The notes: a model not told the origin generated them from the sequence alone. 64,000 nt of DNA from Powellomyces hirtus (GCA_025526995.1 JAHLKG010000028.1:248001-312000); one strand, 5' to 3'; numbered from the stretch's first letter, positions 45,978-56,378 are shown. Numbers and translations: made by a program.

Positions 45978-47396
45978 ATGCCGCTGCCCACCGTCTCGTT
46001 CGAAGAGGCCATCGACGCCGGCGCAAAAGTCATCCAGCATCGCCTGCATGTATGTTGATGTCTTGTGTTATCTACCCATTGTCTCCAACGGCGTTCCACC
46101 CACCACGATCCCTTGTTGCTGTCGATGACGCAGACCCGGAACGACAACTACTCGGTCCACGTCGCTGCTCCCGGCGCCAAAACACTCATTTACACCAACA
46201 TCTCACATCAGAGACTCAGACCCTATGTCTGCGGTCCCTTGTCAATAGTCCCAGTCGTCGCCCAGCCGCCTTCGCGTCATGCCATGCACAAGAAGAGCAA
46301 AACCCCCCACCAGCAGTGTCGCGCATCATCATTAACATCATCATCCACTCCCCTCAAAAAGTCAAACTCGCCACCCGCTGCCATTGCTTTGGACGTGGTC
46401 TCGGCAACGGCTGCTTCTTCCCCCCGTGCACTACCAGAAGCATCAGCAGCACTAGGCAAAGTAGCTGCACCCGCCGTCGAACCCAGTGCGTCCGAGTCAC
46501 CCACCCGTCAGGCAAAGCCTATCAGCAACAACAACAACAACAAGTCGACGCCACAGCCACGAGGAGAGACGTTTGAAACAGCCATGATGGCGGGCGCCAA
46601 GATGGTGGAAGTCAAGAGATTCGTCACGTATGGAGCGTATGTGAGGATACCCGACGATGAGCGCATCATACATTGTTGGAATATCAGTCAGGCAGGTGGA
46701 ATTGTGCATCCATCCCTGGCGAATTGGGCATAACCCCCGGAGCTGGTTGCATCACAGGACAGGCTCGATGCAGTTAGGGATTATATCAACATTGACGCGT
46801 CGTTTGACCCGACCTCGCGTAATGGCTCGCACACCAGCAGCGCGACCCATTCATCGGATTCCAAAAGAACCTCCCGGCGTACCAACTTGCCATTCGAGGA
46901 ATGCCTCAAGAAACTGCACGGCTCCATCATCCATATCGTACCCCACGAATTCTACTCGGTGCACGTCAAGAAAGCCAACGGGAAGATTGAAAACTTTAAC
47001 AGAGTCAGCCCGGACAAGGTACGTGGTGGATGGGACGACAAAAAGATACATTGGGTCAGATGAATCTCTCTTTCTGATGCAGTCCAGAATATCTAGTACA
47101 AGCTCTTCCGCCACTTGGTCGACGCGACGTCGTCTGCTGCGGCACAACACTATCAGCTCCAACGGCAACAACAACAACTACTCCAACAACAACAACAACA
47201 AGTCCAGCAAGAATATGAACGTCAACAGCAGCGCCGCGAACGTCAGCGGCAAGAGGAAGAGGAGCACATCCTGCGCCACGTTCAACGTCAACCTATGCAC
47301 CAAGGGCCGCCGACGTTTCCACCTCTCCCATTTCCAGTCTTGACACCCTCGCCAATGCATTCTCAGAACCATTTGGGCTTTCGCGGTGCTTATTAA
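45978..47396 (+). CDS. unrecognised three-module protein, Gln-rich, frame continues past the stop
   Basis: Four exons (45978-46049, 46134-46691, 46758-47018, 47097-47396) give 396 residues. I do not recognise the family. Three related ~45-residue modules appear: VSFEEAIDAGAKVIQHRL...NDNYSVHV (about 6-55), ETFETAMMAGAKMVEVKRF (about 167-210) and LPFEECLKKLHGSIIHIV...FYSVHV (about 255-310). All have an F-E-x(4)-GA/G hydrophobic helix, then Y-x-V-x-V. Linkers are Ser/Pro/Asn-rich. The last exon is a Gln/Glu/Arg coiled-coil-like stretch. Intron 2 seems to use a GC donor (CAG|gcaggt) or a weak GT. After TAA at 47394-47396 the same frame runs open for 142 more Gln/His/Pro-rich residues (47397-47825), as if the stop were new, read through or removed by splicing. 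Probably nuclear or scaffold-like; function unknown. Confidence 0.6.
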
Positions 47397-47825
47397 AATG
47401 CCTACTGCCAGTACCCATTGCCAAATCATTTCTGGCCATTTAATTCGCAGTCATACCTGCAGCAGCAGTCGCACACGGGTCAACATCACCACCACCTACA
47501 ACCGCAACACCGAATCCACAGTGACTGGCTGCAACCTCAGCACTATTATAAAGAGTGTGGGCCACTGCCCGAGGCCCAGTACTACCGCCATGAACCGCAG
47601 CACCCTCTTCCTCAGCTCGGGTCATGGGACAGTAGCGGCAGCAGCGCCTGTGCCAGTACAGACCTGGCGGGCCTGGAGGCTATGATCTCGCTGTCCCCTC
47701 CACCGTCGTCGCCAGCTCCCAGTACCCCTTCCAGTACTTTAGGTCCTGCGATGACGCAAGACCCACCCGCTGCTGCAGAATCTAACCACGACCACGACCG
47801 CGGCCACGACCAAGATGAGAAATGA
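47397..47825 (+). other. in-frame coding-like continuation after TAA of the three-module gene
   Basis: From AAT at 47397 to TGA at 47823-47825 the frame is the same as the last exon of the preceding gene. It encodes Tyr/Gln/His/Pro-rich sequence (NAYCQYPLPNHFWPF, then QQQSHTGQHHHHLQ, then CASTDLAGLEAMISLSPPP). The composition matches the Gln-rich end of that exon, so this was or is part of the same protein. A normal GT-AG intron that removes the TAA and keeps phase is not evident. The best alternatives are a weak GT donor (47335) or a GC donor with the acceptor aattcgcag at about 47453. Confidence 0.5.
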
Positions 47826-48126
47826 GTACCAGGTATAGTCTATTCACTTTGCAATAATCTGCCAAGCGTTTCCGGAGTGTTTGTTTGATTTCCAAACTTC
47901 GGAGGCGGTCAACGTGCCGGCTCTCCGATTTACCTTTTCTCCACCGTCTGTTTGCATGTGCTTTCCCTTGAGAAAAAAATTGTTCCCTGCTTTGTATAGA
48001 ATGTATGATAGCGGTTGTTTGCAAGATGTTTGGCTTTGGAAAGGGGGCTTGTGGGCCGTAGTCGAGTGTTGGGAGTGTGCAACGTCATATTGGTGATGAG
48101 CAGTGGCAAAGTTTGAGTGACATCGA

Positions 48127-48198
48127 GCAACCATAGTATAGTGGTTAATATACTCGCCTTCCAAGCGAGTGGCCCGGGTTCGAATCCCGGTGGTTGCA
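48127..48198 (+). tRNA. tRNA-Gly (anticodon TCC)
   Basis: A full cloverleaf of 72 bases. The acceptor stem GCAACCA/TGGTTGC and anticodon stem CTCGC/GCGAG hold the loop CTTCCAA (anticodon TCC). The T arm is GGTTCGAATCC, with a discriminator A. A T-run (cttttttgac) follows as the Pol III stop. The same tRNA is repeated at 53555-53626 and 59678-59749. Confidence 0.95.
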
Positions 48199-49029
48199 CT
48201 CTTTTTTGACCTTTGTCACACCAGTCCTCACGGGACGTCTGAACATGGGACCCAGCAAGCGATTCGTGGGGCGACCAAGTCCATCCATTCCATCCATTGC
48301 ATCCATTGCATCCATGAATCCATTCGACGGATCAACTTTGCGATTGAGAAAGTTTTGTCTCTTTGGAGTCATCGGCCCTCAGTTTTCATTTCACTAGTAA
48401 CCCTATCCCTAAAGGTTTTTGCTTAAGGCGCCTAATTGGAGTGACTGACTGACTGACTCGCCGCCGCTGACCTTTATCTAGCAGTCATACTAGATATGCG
48501 ATATTCAGGGTCCCCATCACTCCTTTCCCCATCCAAAGTATGCGACATTGTTTCGCCCTGCCCCCCTCCCCCCTCCTTCTCTCCTCGAGTTCTGATTAGC
48601 AGGTGCTTTCGTAGGGCTGTCTGTGTGCGTGTGAGAGAGAGAGAGAGTGACTGAGGTATTACTACTAGCTTTGGCTTTTTTTTTCCTCTGTAAACCGGCA
48701 TTGTCAACCAAAACGACTCTTTCCACAGGGCTGTCAGTCACACGTATACAGCAACAGCATACGGTTCCACCAGTGCGTCGTTGTACCCACCCCACTCCCG
48801 CCCAACGCCCAGCCGCTCCCACTCGTTTTTTCACTCCCCGCTCAAACAAACTCCTGACAGTAGAGCCATTGCCCATTCCCCGTTCTTCCCTTCAGCAATA
48901 CGAGCGGCGACGCACACGGGGCTTTCTCAACGTCTACGCAACTGGAAGCTGGAGAGTGTGTAGGATAGCGTATTCATATATACCCCTTTGGAACCGACAC
49001 TCTCTACTACGACGAACACCCACGCAGTC
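48199..49029. other. intergenic; tRNA flank repeat and Spa2-like promoter
   Basis: The first ~65 bases include a piece (about 48235-48262, gtctgaac...ggacccag) shared with the flanks of the other tRNA-Gly genes. CCATTGCATCC short repeats lie at 48283-48318. The rest is CT-rich promoter of the Spa2-like gene with GACT repeats (about 48440-48460). No gene seen. Confidence 0.5.
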
Positions 49030-51684
49030 ATGTCACTCGACATGTTTGCCGTCCACTACGAGCTGCTCCGCCGGTACCTGCTCGTGTTTCTGCAGAACCA
49101 GGCCGGGCAATTGAATGGCGGGCGCGCCAATAATGCCCGCGACAAATTGGCTAGACTCTCGTCCACCCAGTATGAGGAACTCAGCATCGACGTCTACGAT
49201 GAGACGAATCGGAGGATGCTTGGGAATCCGGATGGTACGGGGATAAGAGAAGAGAGAGAAAGAAAAGTGGGCAGTCGAGGAAGGGTCAGCTGACGTTCTT
49301 TTTTGTATCGTTTTCAGTACCCTTTTTGGCAGTCAGGACAGATTATGTCCCGAAACGAAACCAGGCTCGACAGAAACTCGCTACTCTGCCATCTGACCGG
49401 TTCAAGGAGTTGGCGGCCGAAGTGTTTTTTGAACTAGAAAGACGGTTTCCGCAAGTCGTGCAGCAGTACAATGCCAAATATGGGGTAAGAGCGACGAAAA
49501 AGGAAAGAACCCCGGATCGCCTTTTGCTGACGGTGTGCGATTTTCCGTCCATTCTAGACAAGTGGCAGTCAGACCCAGCGATCGCAAGAACGAATACCAC
49601 CTCCTCGCGCCAACGCACCGCCACCACGGACCAACAACCCGCTCCCACGCGACGACCTCCTCGAAGCCATGCGCGCGCGTTCCCGCAACCGATCCCGGTC
49701 CCCACCGCGAGCCTACCAATCCACCACGCAACAAATACCACCGCCCCGATCCCAACAACCCATTGCAACCGCACCCGCCAACAGCACAATCACAACGACC
49801 ACCAGCAGTGGCCGCGCCGTCCCGCAACGAGGAGCGTCGAGAAACGTGCTGGGTGGAAACGGGCCCGGACCGGGACCGGACCTGAGGAGTAGGCGGGATA
49901 ATGATGCTATGGACCCTGGTGGTCCAAGTGACCGCCTGAACGGTTCGGGATCGAATCTGAGAGCGGGCTTGTCAGCGACGCGGAATCTGGATGGAGAAAT
50001 GAGAGAACGCGAACGCGACAACCGCATGCGGGATCGCAGGCCGAGTGTACCGTCGGAAGCGGGAACGCTGAATACGAGGAGTGAGGTGTCGTCTCTGAGG
50101 GGTGGGACGTCGTCACGGGGCATGCGGGAAACGGTAAGACTCTTTTTCTTGTCATGAAAATGCAATGCGAAGGGAGGAAGAACACAAAAGGAAGAAATAA
50201 AGTCCTCATGTGCGTCTTCTTTTGCGATTCTTTTTAGGACGAAATGGACCGCTTGAGAGCGCGCCTGGAATCCGAGATTGCCTCTCTGCGGAGCGATCTC
50301 GAGGATCGACCTACGAAAGCCGAGGTGGCACGGCTCCAGGACCTGCTCGAGCGCGAACGCACGGCGCTGCGGGAAGCCCAGGACAAGTACGATAACCTGC
50401 GCTATGATTTTGAGGGATTGCAGGATGAATTGGCCAAGCAGCGTGAGGTAAGATATGGGCCTGAAAAAATGAGGGAGGAGTTCGGAGATTTGTTGGACAT
50501 GGAGAAAGGGCATGGGTCTGATGCTTTGGTCCATCGTTGCTAGACTTTTGAAGCGAGGCGACAATCCGAAGCCGACCAGCTCCTGCAGGACGTTCAAGCC
50601 CTGACGCAGAAAACCCAGTTGCTGATTGAAGAAAAGGAGCGCGACGCGGACACGATCCGCCAGCTGCGCAGCGAATTGGAACGCCTCGGCGGGGACACCA
50701 ACAGCGTCGCGCCCTCGACACCGCGCACCCGCAACGACTCGGCCAAGGGCGACCTCTTCCTCACCGCCGACGAAGCCGCCGGCTCCGACCCGCGTATCCT
50801 CGCCTACCAAGACGCCGCCGAACGCCTCGTTTCGGCGTCCCGCAGCTCCGGCTCTCCCACCAACGTCCTCGTGGCCATGAAATCTGTCATCCTCGCCGTG
50901 AGAACCGTCACGGAGGACGCGGACCGCTTCGACAACAACCTCTACGGCAACGACGCCGACGACCTTTTTGATGCCAAGGCCCGGGTTGCTGACTCGCTCG
51001 CGTCACTGATGCGGCTCGCGAAAGATCACGCCGCTGCGAAATACCCGACCCCAGATGCACCAGCGGCGTTTGAAGACCGCGCCCGCGATATCGATGATAC
51101 GGTCCGCGACCTCATCTCCCTCATCAACCGCCTCCAAACCACCCATTCCTCCAACACCAACATCCCGCCGCCACCCCCACCATCCACCGTTGCATCCACC
51201 CTCCCGCGCCGCCCACGCTCCACTCCACAATCGCAACCCCTCGACCCACTGTCCCTCAAACTCTACATTGACGACTCGACAGAACTGATTGTCGGATACA
51301 TCCACGACCTCCTCACATCAATGAAGCAGCGCGGACAAACCCACGTTGTCGTCGACACCCTTGCGGATCTGGAACTGACGGTGCAGGATCTCGCGCAGGA
51401 AACGCAGCGCACGATGCCGATGATCGATGCGGACACGCGGCCCGAGATAGCGACGATCCTGGAAGTCGTGCAGGCGGCCCTCGGCAAATTGGATGCGGTC
51501 AGAGACGAGTATGCGCGCGACCCGAGGAGCAAACCGGTCAAACAGAAGATTGGGAATGTGTCGTATGAGATTGCCAAGGTGCGTGTAGAACGCGTGAACG
51601 AGTCGTGAACCTTTTCCCTGACCAGCTGTTTTATTTTTTGGTCTTCTCTAGCATGTCAAGGACCTCTCGTCCCTCTTTGAATAA
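49030..51684 (+). CDS. SPA2: Spa2/GIT-like polarity scaffold protein
   Basis: Six exons (49030-49234, 49318-49484, 49558-50133, 50238-50447, 50544-51578, 51652-51684) give 741 residues. The N-terminus carries two Spa2-homology (GIT_SHD) repeats: ARDKLARLSSTQYEELSIDV (about 38-57) and NQARQKLATLPSDRFKELAA (about 81-100). A disordered Pro/Arg/Ser-rich region (about 125-315) is followed by a long coiled coil (about 316-440; MDRLRARLESEIASLRSDLE) and a helical C-terminal domain ending DLSSLFE. In yeasts Spa2 is the polarisome scaffold linking formins and MAPK modules at growing tips; animal GIT proteins share the SHD repeat. A tip-growth or rhizoid role is likely in the cytoplasm. All phases agree. 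The last exon is only 11 codons. Confidence 0.88.
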
Positions 51685-52594
51685 ACAACTACGCCCTCTC
51701 AAAGCTTCACCCTTCCCTCGAATTATTCCGTCACCACCACCACCAACCACCACCGCCAACCACCACCGCCACCCACCCTGTATACCTCATCGCACCCGGC
51801 TATGGAGCTTGTGTCTGCATCCGAAATGTCCACCACTCCTTTCGCTCTGGTCACAACCCCTCTAAAACCCGACCCTCCCCCCCCCCCCCCCCGGCGGTGT
51901 CGCCCCTTCTTTATTTTTTAGCGGTTACCAACTCTTGTTTTTGTGGCGGTTCTAGTCACGCGGACGGATGGACACGCCCGAGCGCGCGGGTTTCGTGCGC
52001 TCTCTTTGTGCCGCCCGTCTCCTCGTTCGTAGCGTAGCGTAGCGTGTGGTTTGCGTCTCTTTTTTATTTCATATGAGTAATTGTTTTGTTTTACGCGGCG
52101 TAACTAGCTCGTCCCCCGTCGTGTAGATTCGTGAAAAATGGCATAATATAGTGTTTTGCGGTTTTGTTGGTGCTTGTGTGCTGGCCACACGGTAAAAAAA
52201 AAAAATCACTTTTCTGCGTTTTTTTTTTTTTTTTGGGCAGTCGCGTAGTGTGGGACGTTGTTTCTCTCATTTTTGTGCCGGTCCGAAACCGTGGGTAGGG
52301 AGTTGGGTGTTCTTGGACCGGTTTTCCCGCGTCGTTGGCGTCCAGCTAGATAGATATTCACGGTTAAATTCTTTTGTGGTGGGTTCGTAAGGAATCGTTA
52401 TATCGTGGCATTGCCCCACTAACATTGTTACCCTGGCCGGTCATGTTGCCTTCCTACTTATTTGTGCTTTACGTGCTGTTACGCCGTGACTGTTACTGTT
52501 TCCTTTTTCGCTTTGCACTCGTGAAGCAACGTGGATTGGGCTTGTGACTAGCGTTTAGTATGTGAGTGCAATTTGTGCGAGGGAAAACATCGAT
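51685..52594. other. intergenic, no gene seen
   Basis: 3' region of the Spa2-like gene with CACCAC-type repeats (51730-51775), C- and A/T-runs (51877-51892, 52196-52205, 52221-52234). Nothing coding is recognised. Confidence 0.5.
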
Positions 52595-52652
52595 CTCAGT
52601 TAGTATATCGTATTGGCTAGTATCCCCGCCTGTCATTCGTTAGTCCGCGAGA
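52595..52652 (+). other. truncated tRNA-Asp relic (inverted copy)
   Basis: TTAGTATATCG, then GGCTAGTATCCCCGCCTGTC and an intron-like ATTCGTTAGTCC copy the 5' half and anticodon region of the tRNA-Asp at 52720-52801, but on the opposite strand. The T arm and acceptor 3' half are missing and a few bases are inserted in the D loop. It is therefore a pseudo-tRNA, arranged as an inverted repeat about 70 bases from the intact gene. Confidence 0.7.
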
Positions 52653-52719
52653 GTTATGGATTGGCCGTTTTCAGGAGGGAACTTGACGGACAGCAACAAA
52701 AGAAAGTTGTAAAAGTAAG

Positions 52720-52801
52720 CTCCCAGGCCCGGAGTCGAACCGGGCTCTCCCGCGGACTGCTGAATGACAGGCGGGGATACTAGCCGATATACTACCTGGG
52801 A
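52720..52801 (-). tRNA. tRNA-Asp (anticodon GTC) with a ~10-base intron
   Basis: On the minus strand the ends pair as TCCCAGG/CCTGGGA with discriminator G, and the T arm is GCCCG-GTTCGACTC-CGGGC. The anticodon stem CCCGC/GCGGG encloses CTGTCA, ten extra bases (52755-52764), then C. The extra bases sit after position 37, the canonical place for a tRNA intron. Total 82 bases. The intron is shorter than most eukaryotic tRNA introns. Confidence 0.85.
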
Positions 52802-52868
52802 TCGATGAATGATGCGTCGGCCTCTAAACACTCATCAATCCGATTGATTGTGTGGTTCTGTGTCATCC

Positions 52869-52939
52869 CAATGCATGGCTCCCTCCGGTCGCAATGCATT
52901 TGAAAGCTAAGCCACATCTCGCTGTCCGCGAGATGTTGC
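52869..52939 (+). repeat. palindromic ~70-base repeat, copy 1
   Basis: Contains ATGCAT...GCAATGCAT inverted halves, the shared core CTCCCTCCGGTCGCAATGCA and a hairpin of the form TCTCGC-tgtcc-GCGAGA. About 85-90% identical by eye to the copy at 53123-53192. Confidence 0.75.
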
Positions 52940-53122
52940 CCAGTTCTAGGTGTGCTGGCTAATGTAGTGGTCGGCCAATCACATCACCAGGGGGAGACTG
53001 GACCCCCAGCATTTTGGACCTCTTTCCGTTCCTTCTTTTTCTCTGAGAAATCAGCAAAGGCAAAGAGAATGGCACGCGAAATACGGTGCAAAGAGAAGAG
53101 ACTGGAAGCGTTCCTTAGCATT

Positions 53123-53192
53123 CGAATGCATTGCTCCCTCCGGTCGCAATGCATTTAAATGCTAAGCCACGTCTCGCTGTCGCGAGACTGTG
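53123..53192 (+). repeat. palindromic ~70-base repeat, copy 2
   Basis: Second direct copy of the element at 52869-52939. The hairpin is GTCTCGC-tgt-GCGAGAC; compensating A/G and T/C differences at the stem ends keep the pairing, which suggests the folded form matters or mattered. It runs straight into a tRNA-like tail. Confidence 0.75.
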
Positions 53193-53196
53193 CCGG

Positions 53197-53242
53197 GTGT
53201 ACCTCCTAACACGAGAGCCGGGTTCGATTCCCGGACTGAGAG
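53197..53242 (+). other. tRNA-like 3' half (T arm intact, 5' half missing)
   Basis: CCTAACACGAGAG followed by GCCGGGTTCGATTCCCGG and CTGAGAG looks like the anticodon 3' side, T arm and acceptor 3' strand of a tRNA. A T-run (gcttttttgc) then acts as a Pol III-type stop. No partner acceptor strand (CTCTCAG) lies upstream; the palindromic repeat sits there instead. A chimaeric tRNA relic. Confidence 0.5.
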
Positions 53243-53554
53243 TATAGCTTTTTTGCTCCTCATTTTTGTGTCTGGGTTGCCTGCCGAGGTCGGGTTGAGT
53301 TGATTGAGCCTGCAAGGCCGGGTGATTGTTCGACCATTGTCCGGTGTGCATGTGGGCCAACGACAGTAGCAGCAGCATGTAGGAGACGAGTGAGGGGCCA
53401 GTGGTTGGATGCCGGACCCAAACCCCGCATATTTACATATCCTTTTATGACAAGACCGCTAAATATGTGGGCATATAAACGCGATTGATGGGGACCTGCG
53501 TGGCATAATGAACGAGACCATGAGAACACCCTTCGGTGGGAACAAAAAGCGAAA

Positions 53555-53626
53555 TGCAACCACCGGGATTCGAACCCGGGCCACTCGCTTGGAAGGCGAG
53601 TATATTAACCACTATACTATGGTTGC
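53555..53626 (-). tRNA. tRNA-Gly (anticodon TCC), second copy
   Basis: On the minus strand the 72 bases are identical by eye to the tRNA at 48127-48198. The 3' flank is tttcgctttttg. The 5' flank attcatcga is shared with the tRNA-Asp 5' flank at about 52802-52812. Confidence 0.95.
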
Positions 53627-54102
53627 TCGATGAATGTTGTCGTGATCGAATGTATCTGATCCAAACTGTGGCGCAGACAAAGCCGTCAGAATGACTGACA
53701 AGGTCTTCATACAAATGAAAGGGATGACATCTGTTCCAGCGCAGTAGCTGATAGCGCATATGTTTCCACCAGTGAGAAACCAAAACAGCCTCGGTGTGAT
53801 GCATGTCAGTCAATCAGTCAGCCCCTTTGCACAATGTAAAACATTCGATCCCTTCCCAAAAAGCCTCCTTGCCTAACGCAGACAGACAGGAATATAAAAA
53901 GCTGCACACCTTTCGCCTCCCCTCTTCTCCCCCAAGCAATTGAGCGAGCAAGAGCCCATCTACAACTTATTCCCCTCTCCCACCTTGGTTTGCTGCTTGG
54001 CTCAGTCCACGCATGCTTTCCTTTCTTGCAATGACCTCAATGGACGGGTGTCTGTCATTCGTTTTGAGTATGTGGTTACGTCGTTAGTGCTGATGTGACA
54101 TT
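53627..54102. other. intergenic, no gene seen
   Basis: AT-balanced sequence with CT-rich patches near 53915-53990, preceding the tandem array. No recognisable gene. Confidence 0.4.
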
Positions 54103-55560
54103 TTGTGTTCTGTTTGGCGCATTCAATTTTCTCTTGCACTCCAGGAATACGACAGATGCCTCGCCCTGCCTACCCGATCCGCGTGCTTACGCCAAAGCTC
54201 ACGATCAAACCCACAACTCGCGAACTCGAAAAGAGAACAAATAAACAAAGAAACAGACACATCACATCAGAGATCTGACACTCAGCGTAGTCACTGGTGC
54301 AGAATCCTGACACTCAGCACAGTCTGCCTGGTGCAGAGATCTGCACTCGGACTGCCTGGTGCAGAATTCTGATTGCGATCAAACCAATTGGTACGTTACT
54401 ATCGATGTTGCATATCGAGCATTGATTAATTTCTTTTTGTCTTTCTTCATCCATAGCCCTTGGGCTGGTCATCCTCAACTCGACTGTCAGTTGTCCTGAA
54501 TCGTTTCCGGAGCTTTGCGACATCGGTAGGTGGCATGTTGTTTGCTTAGCGGATAATGGCCCGGAATGGCGGTTGCTGATTTGTTCATCTTGCAGCAAAA
54601 CTCGCGACAGCATTTCAAATTCAACTTTCACTCGTTTCCGATATTTCATGACCCGTTATACATCTTCCTGTCGATCCATGTCTCCCCATGCCCGCAGCTG
54701 AAGAAACTCAAATAAACAAAGAAACAGCGACATCGGTAGGTGGCATGTTGTTTGCTTAGCGGATGATGGCCCGGAAAGGCGGTTGCTGATTTGTTCATAC
54801 TTCCATTTATCCAATCCATCTGGCAGCGAAACTCGCGACAGCATTTCAAATCAACTCTCACCCGTTTCCGATATTCATGATCCGTTATACACCTTCCTGT
54901 CGATCCATGTCTCCCCAAGCCCGCAGCTGAAAAAACTCAAATAAACAAAGAAACAGACACCACCGGTACGTTCAGAGACAGAATTGCTGTTTGCGGATAG
55001 GGGATCGGGGGTATTAATCTCTTCTTCTTTTCTTTCTTTCTTCACAAAAGCCTTTGCGGAGCGATCCCATCCATTTCCAAATGGGTGACGGACAGATGCA
55101 GATCCATAATCGAGTCTTTTTTTTCCTCAACCGACTTCAGAATCTGTTTCCCCATGCCTGCAGCTGTACCACACAATCCACATAACAAACGCAAAAAGCG
55201 CAACATCAAATAAACAATGGACCAGACACATCGGTACGTCCCGACACACAAAAATCGCTATTTTGCATACTGAAATCCATCATTAATCTTTCTTCTTCTA
55301 GTTGGGTGGCAGTTGCCAACTTCGTATACAAGGGAATTCCCGGTGCCCGCAACCCTACGACACAATCCACGTAACAAACGCCGAAATGCGCAACATACTG
55401 GCGGCCGCCGCTGCCAACGCGGACGAACGACAAATTGGTACGTCCCGACACGAAATCGTAATTGCATACTACTGGAAATCGATCTTTAATCTTTCTTTTT
55501 TTCTTCCGCTTCACCGCTAGTCCTGTGGCAGTGCCAATCTCAACCTTCTCTCCTCGTAAA
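54103..55560 (+). repeat. degenerate tandem array of ~205-270-base units with splice-like borders
   Basis: At least five diverged units recur. Each includes a piece like AAATAAACAAAGAAACAGACACATCG followed by GTAGGT or GTACGT (near 54525, 54735, 54958, 55232 and 55438). A pyrimidine-rich stretch ending in CAG or CTAG comes 80-120 bases later, then another conserved block (CTCGCGACAGCATTTC in two units; CACAATCCACGTAACAAACG-type in two). Two neighbouring units (about 54517-54730 and 54731-54957) are the most alike. Short frames such as MPRPAYPIRVLTPKLTIKPT (54156) and RNILAAAAANADERQI (about 55390-55436) look protein-like, so this may be a decayed gene grown by exon-intron unit duplication. 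No family is recognised. Confidence 0.6.
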
Positions 55561-56378
55561 TTCTTCCCATCATGGGCCCACACATTTGTTCGTATACCCG
55601 GTGTCGATGGCCATGGCCACGCATTGGACTTCTCGCACAACGCTTCGATGGGCGTGAGAGGTGTGCAATGACTGCCGCTCCAACCCAAACGCACCGCATT
55701 CCGCCAGACGAGCCCACTTCCACTGGCAGTCGCACTGCCCTCTCACCCTGAGTTGCAGAGGGCGGGGGAAAGGATGGCAAGGCTTATACGAGTACGAGTG
55801 AGTGAGCCGTGTGCAAAAACGCGCATATAACCCCTTTCGAGACCCGTCGCGTTCAAGAAGAACTGAAGGAGACTGTGCTAGATGTCGTTAGAGCACCCCC
55901 CACTTCTTCATGTTTATCAAAAAACGCGCATTCTCCTATCGTCTATCCCTTTGGTCTCGCAGCAAACAAAACACATCATCAGGAGCTCATAACATAAAAA
56001 GGCCGCGAAGAGAATCTTGATATTGTACAAGAAAGAAGCGAACAGAAAACGAAAACAGGCAACAGGCAACATAGCACTATTCAGCAGGGACTCAAGTATG
56101 GAACAGAACAAAGGACTAGAAAACATTTCGCTATACTATAGGGTTTCTTACAAAACAACCGGGTTGGGGTTATAGATATATCGTTCATCGTCTCCCAATC
56201 CCTTCGCAAAGATAAAACAAAAAAGTCCGACGGCATACCGACATCAATATGTACAGAAACCAAAGATAAGCAAAAAAAGGTGTAGGCACCAAGCCCTCTA
56301 CAGCGAAGACAAATTGGAGATTATCAGTTTCTCGAAAAAAAGAGGGGACGGCAAACCCGTTATTTCAGTTTCGTTCGT
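55561..56378. other. intergenic; 3' side of the cAMP-receptor-like gene
   Basis: The last repeat-array piece fades out near 55670. The rest is A-rich (55980-56300) and fits the 3' region of the minus-strand GPCR. No gene seen. Confidence 0.45.

Larger units (their letters stand above)
52802..53554. other. repeat island between tRNA genes
   Basis: Holds two copies of a ~70-base palindromic element (52869-52939, 53123-53192) and a tRNA-like tail (53197-53242). It also holds a tRNA-Gly-associated module (about 53400-53475). No protein gene. Confidence 0.5.

Noticed and set aside
47080..47096. Acceptor TGATGCAG for the last exon of the three-module gene
   Set aside because: It leads to an Asn/Lys-rich frame ending at 47343 and breaks the third module. 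The CTAG acceptor at 47096 gives YKLFRHLVDA and the Gln-rich coil. Alternative splicing cannot be ruled out.
49713..50810. 365-codon antisense frame opposite the Spa2-like gene
   Set aside because: It crosses three sense introns whose borders and phases fit Spa2, and it has no domain of its own.
54500..55450. CRISPR-like array
   Set aside because: Units are far too long (over 200 bases), diverged, and in a eukaryotic genome; there are no short identical repeats with unique spacers.
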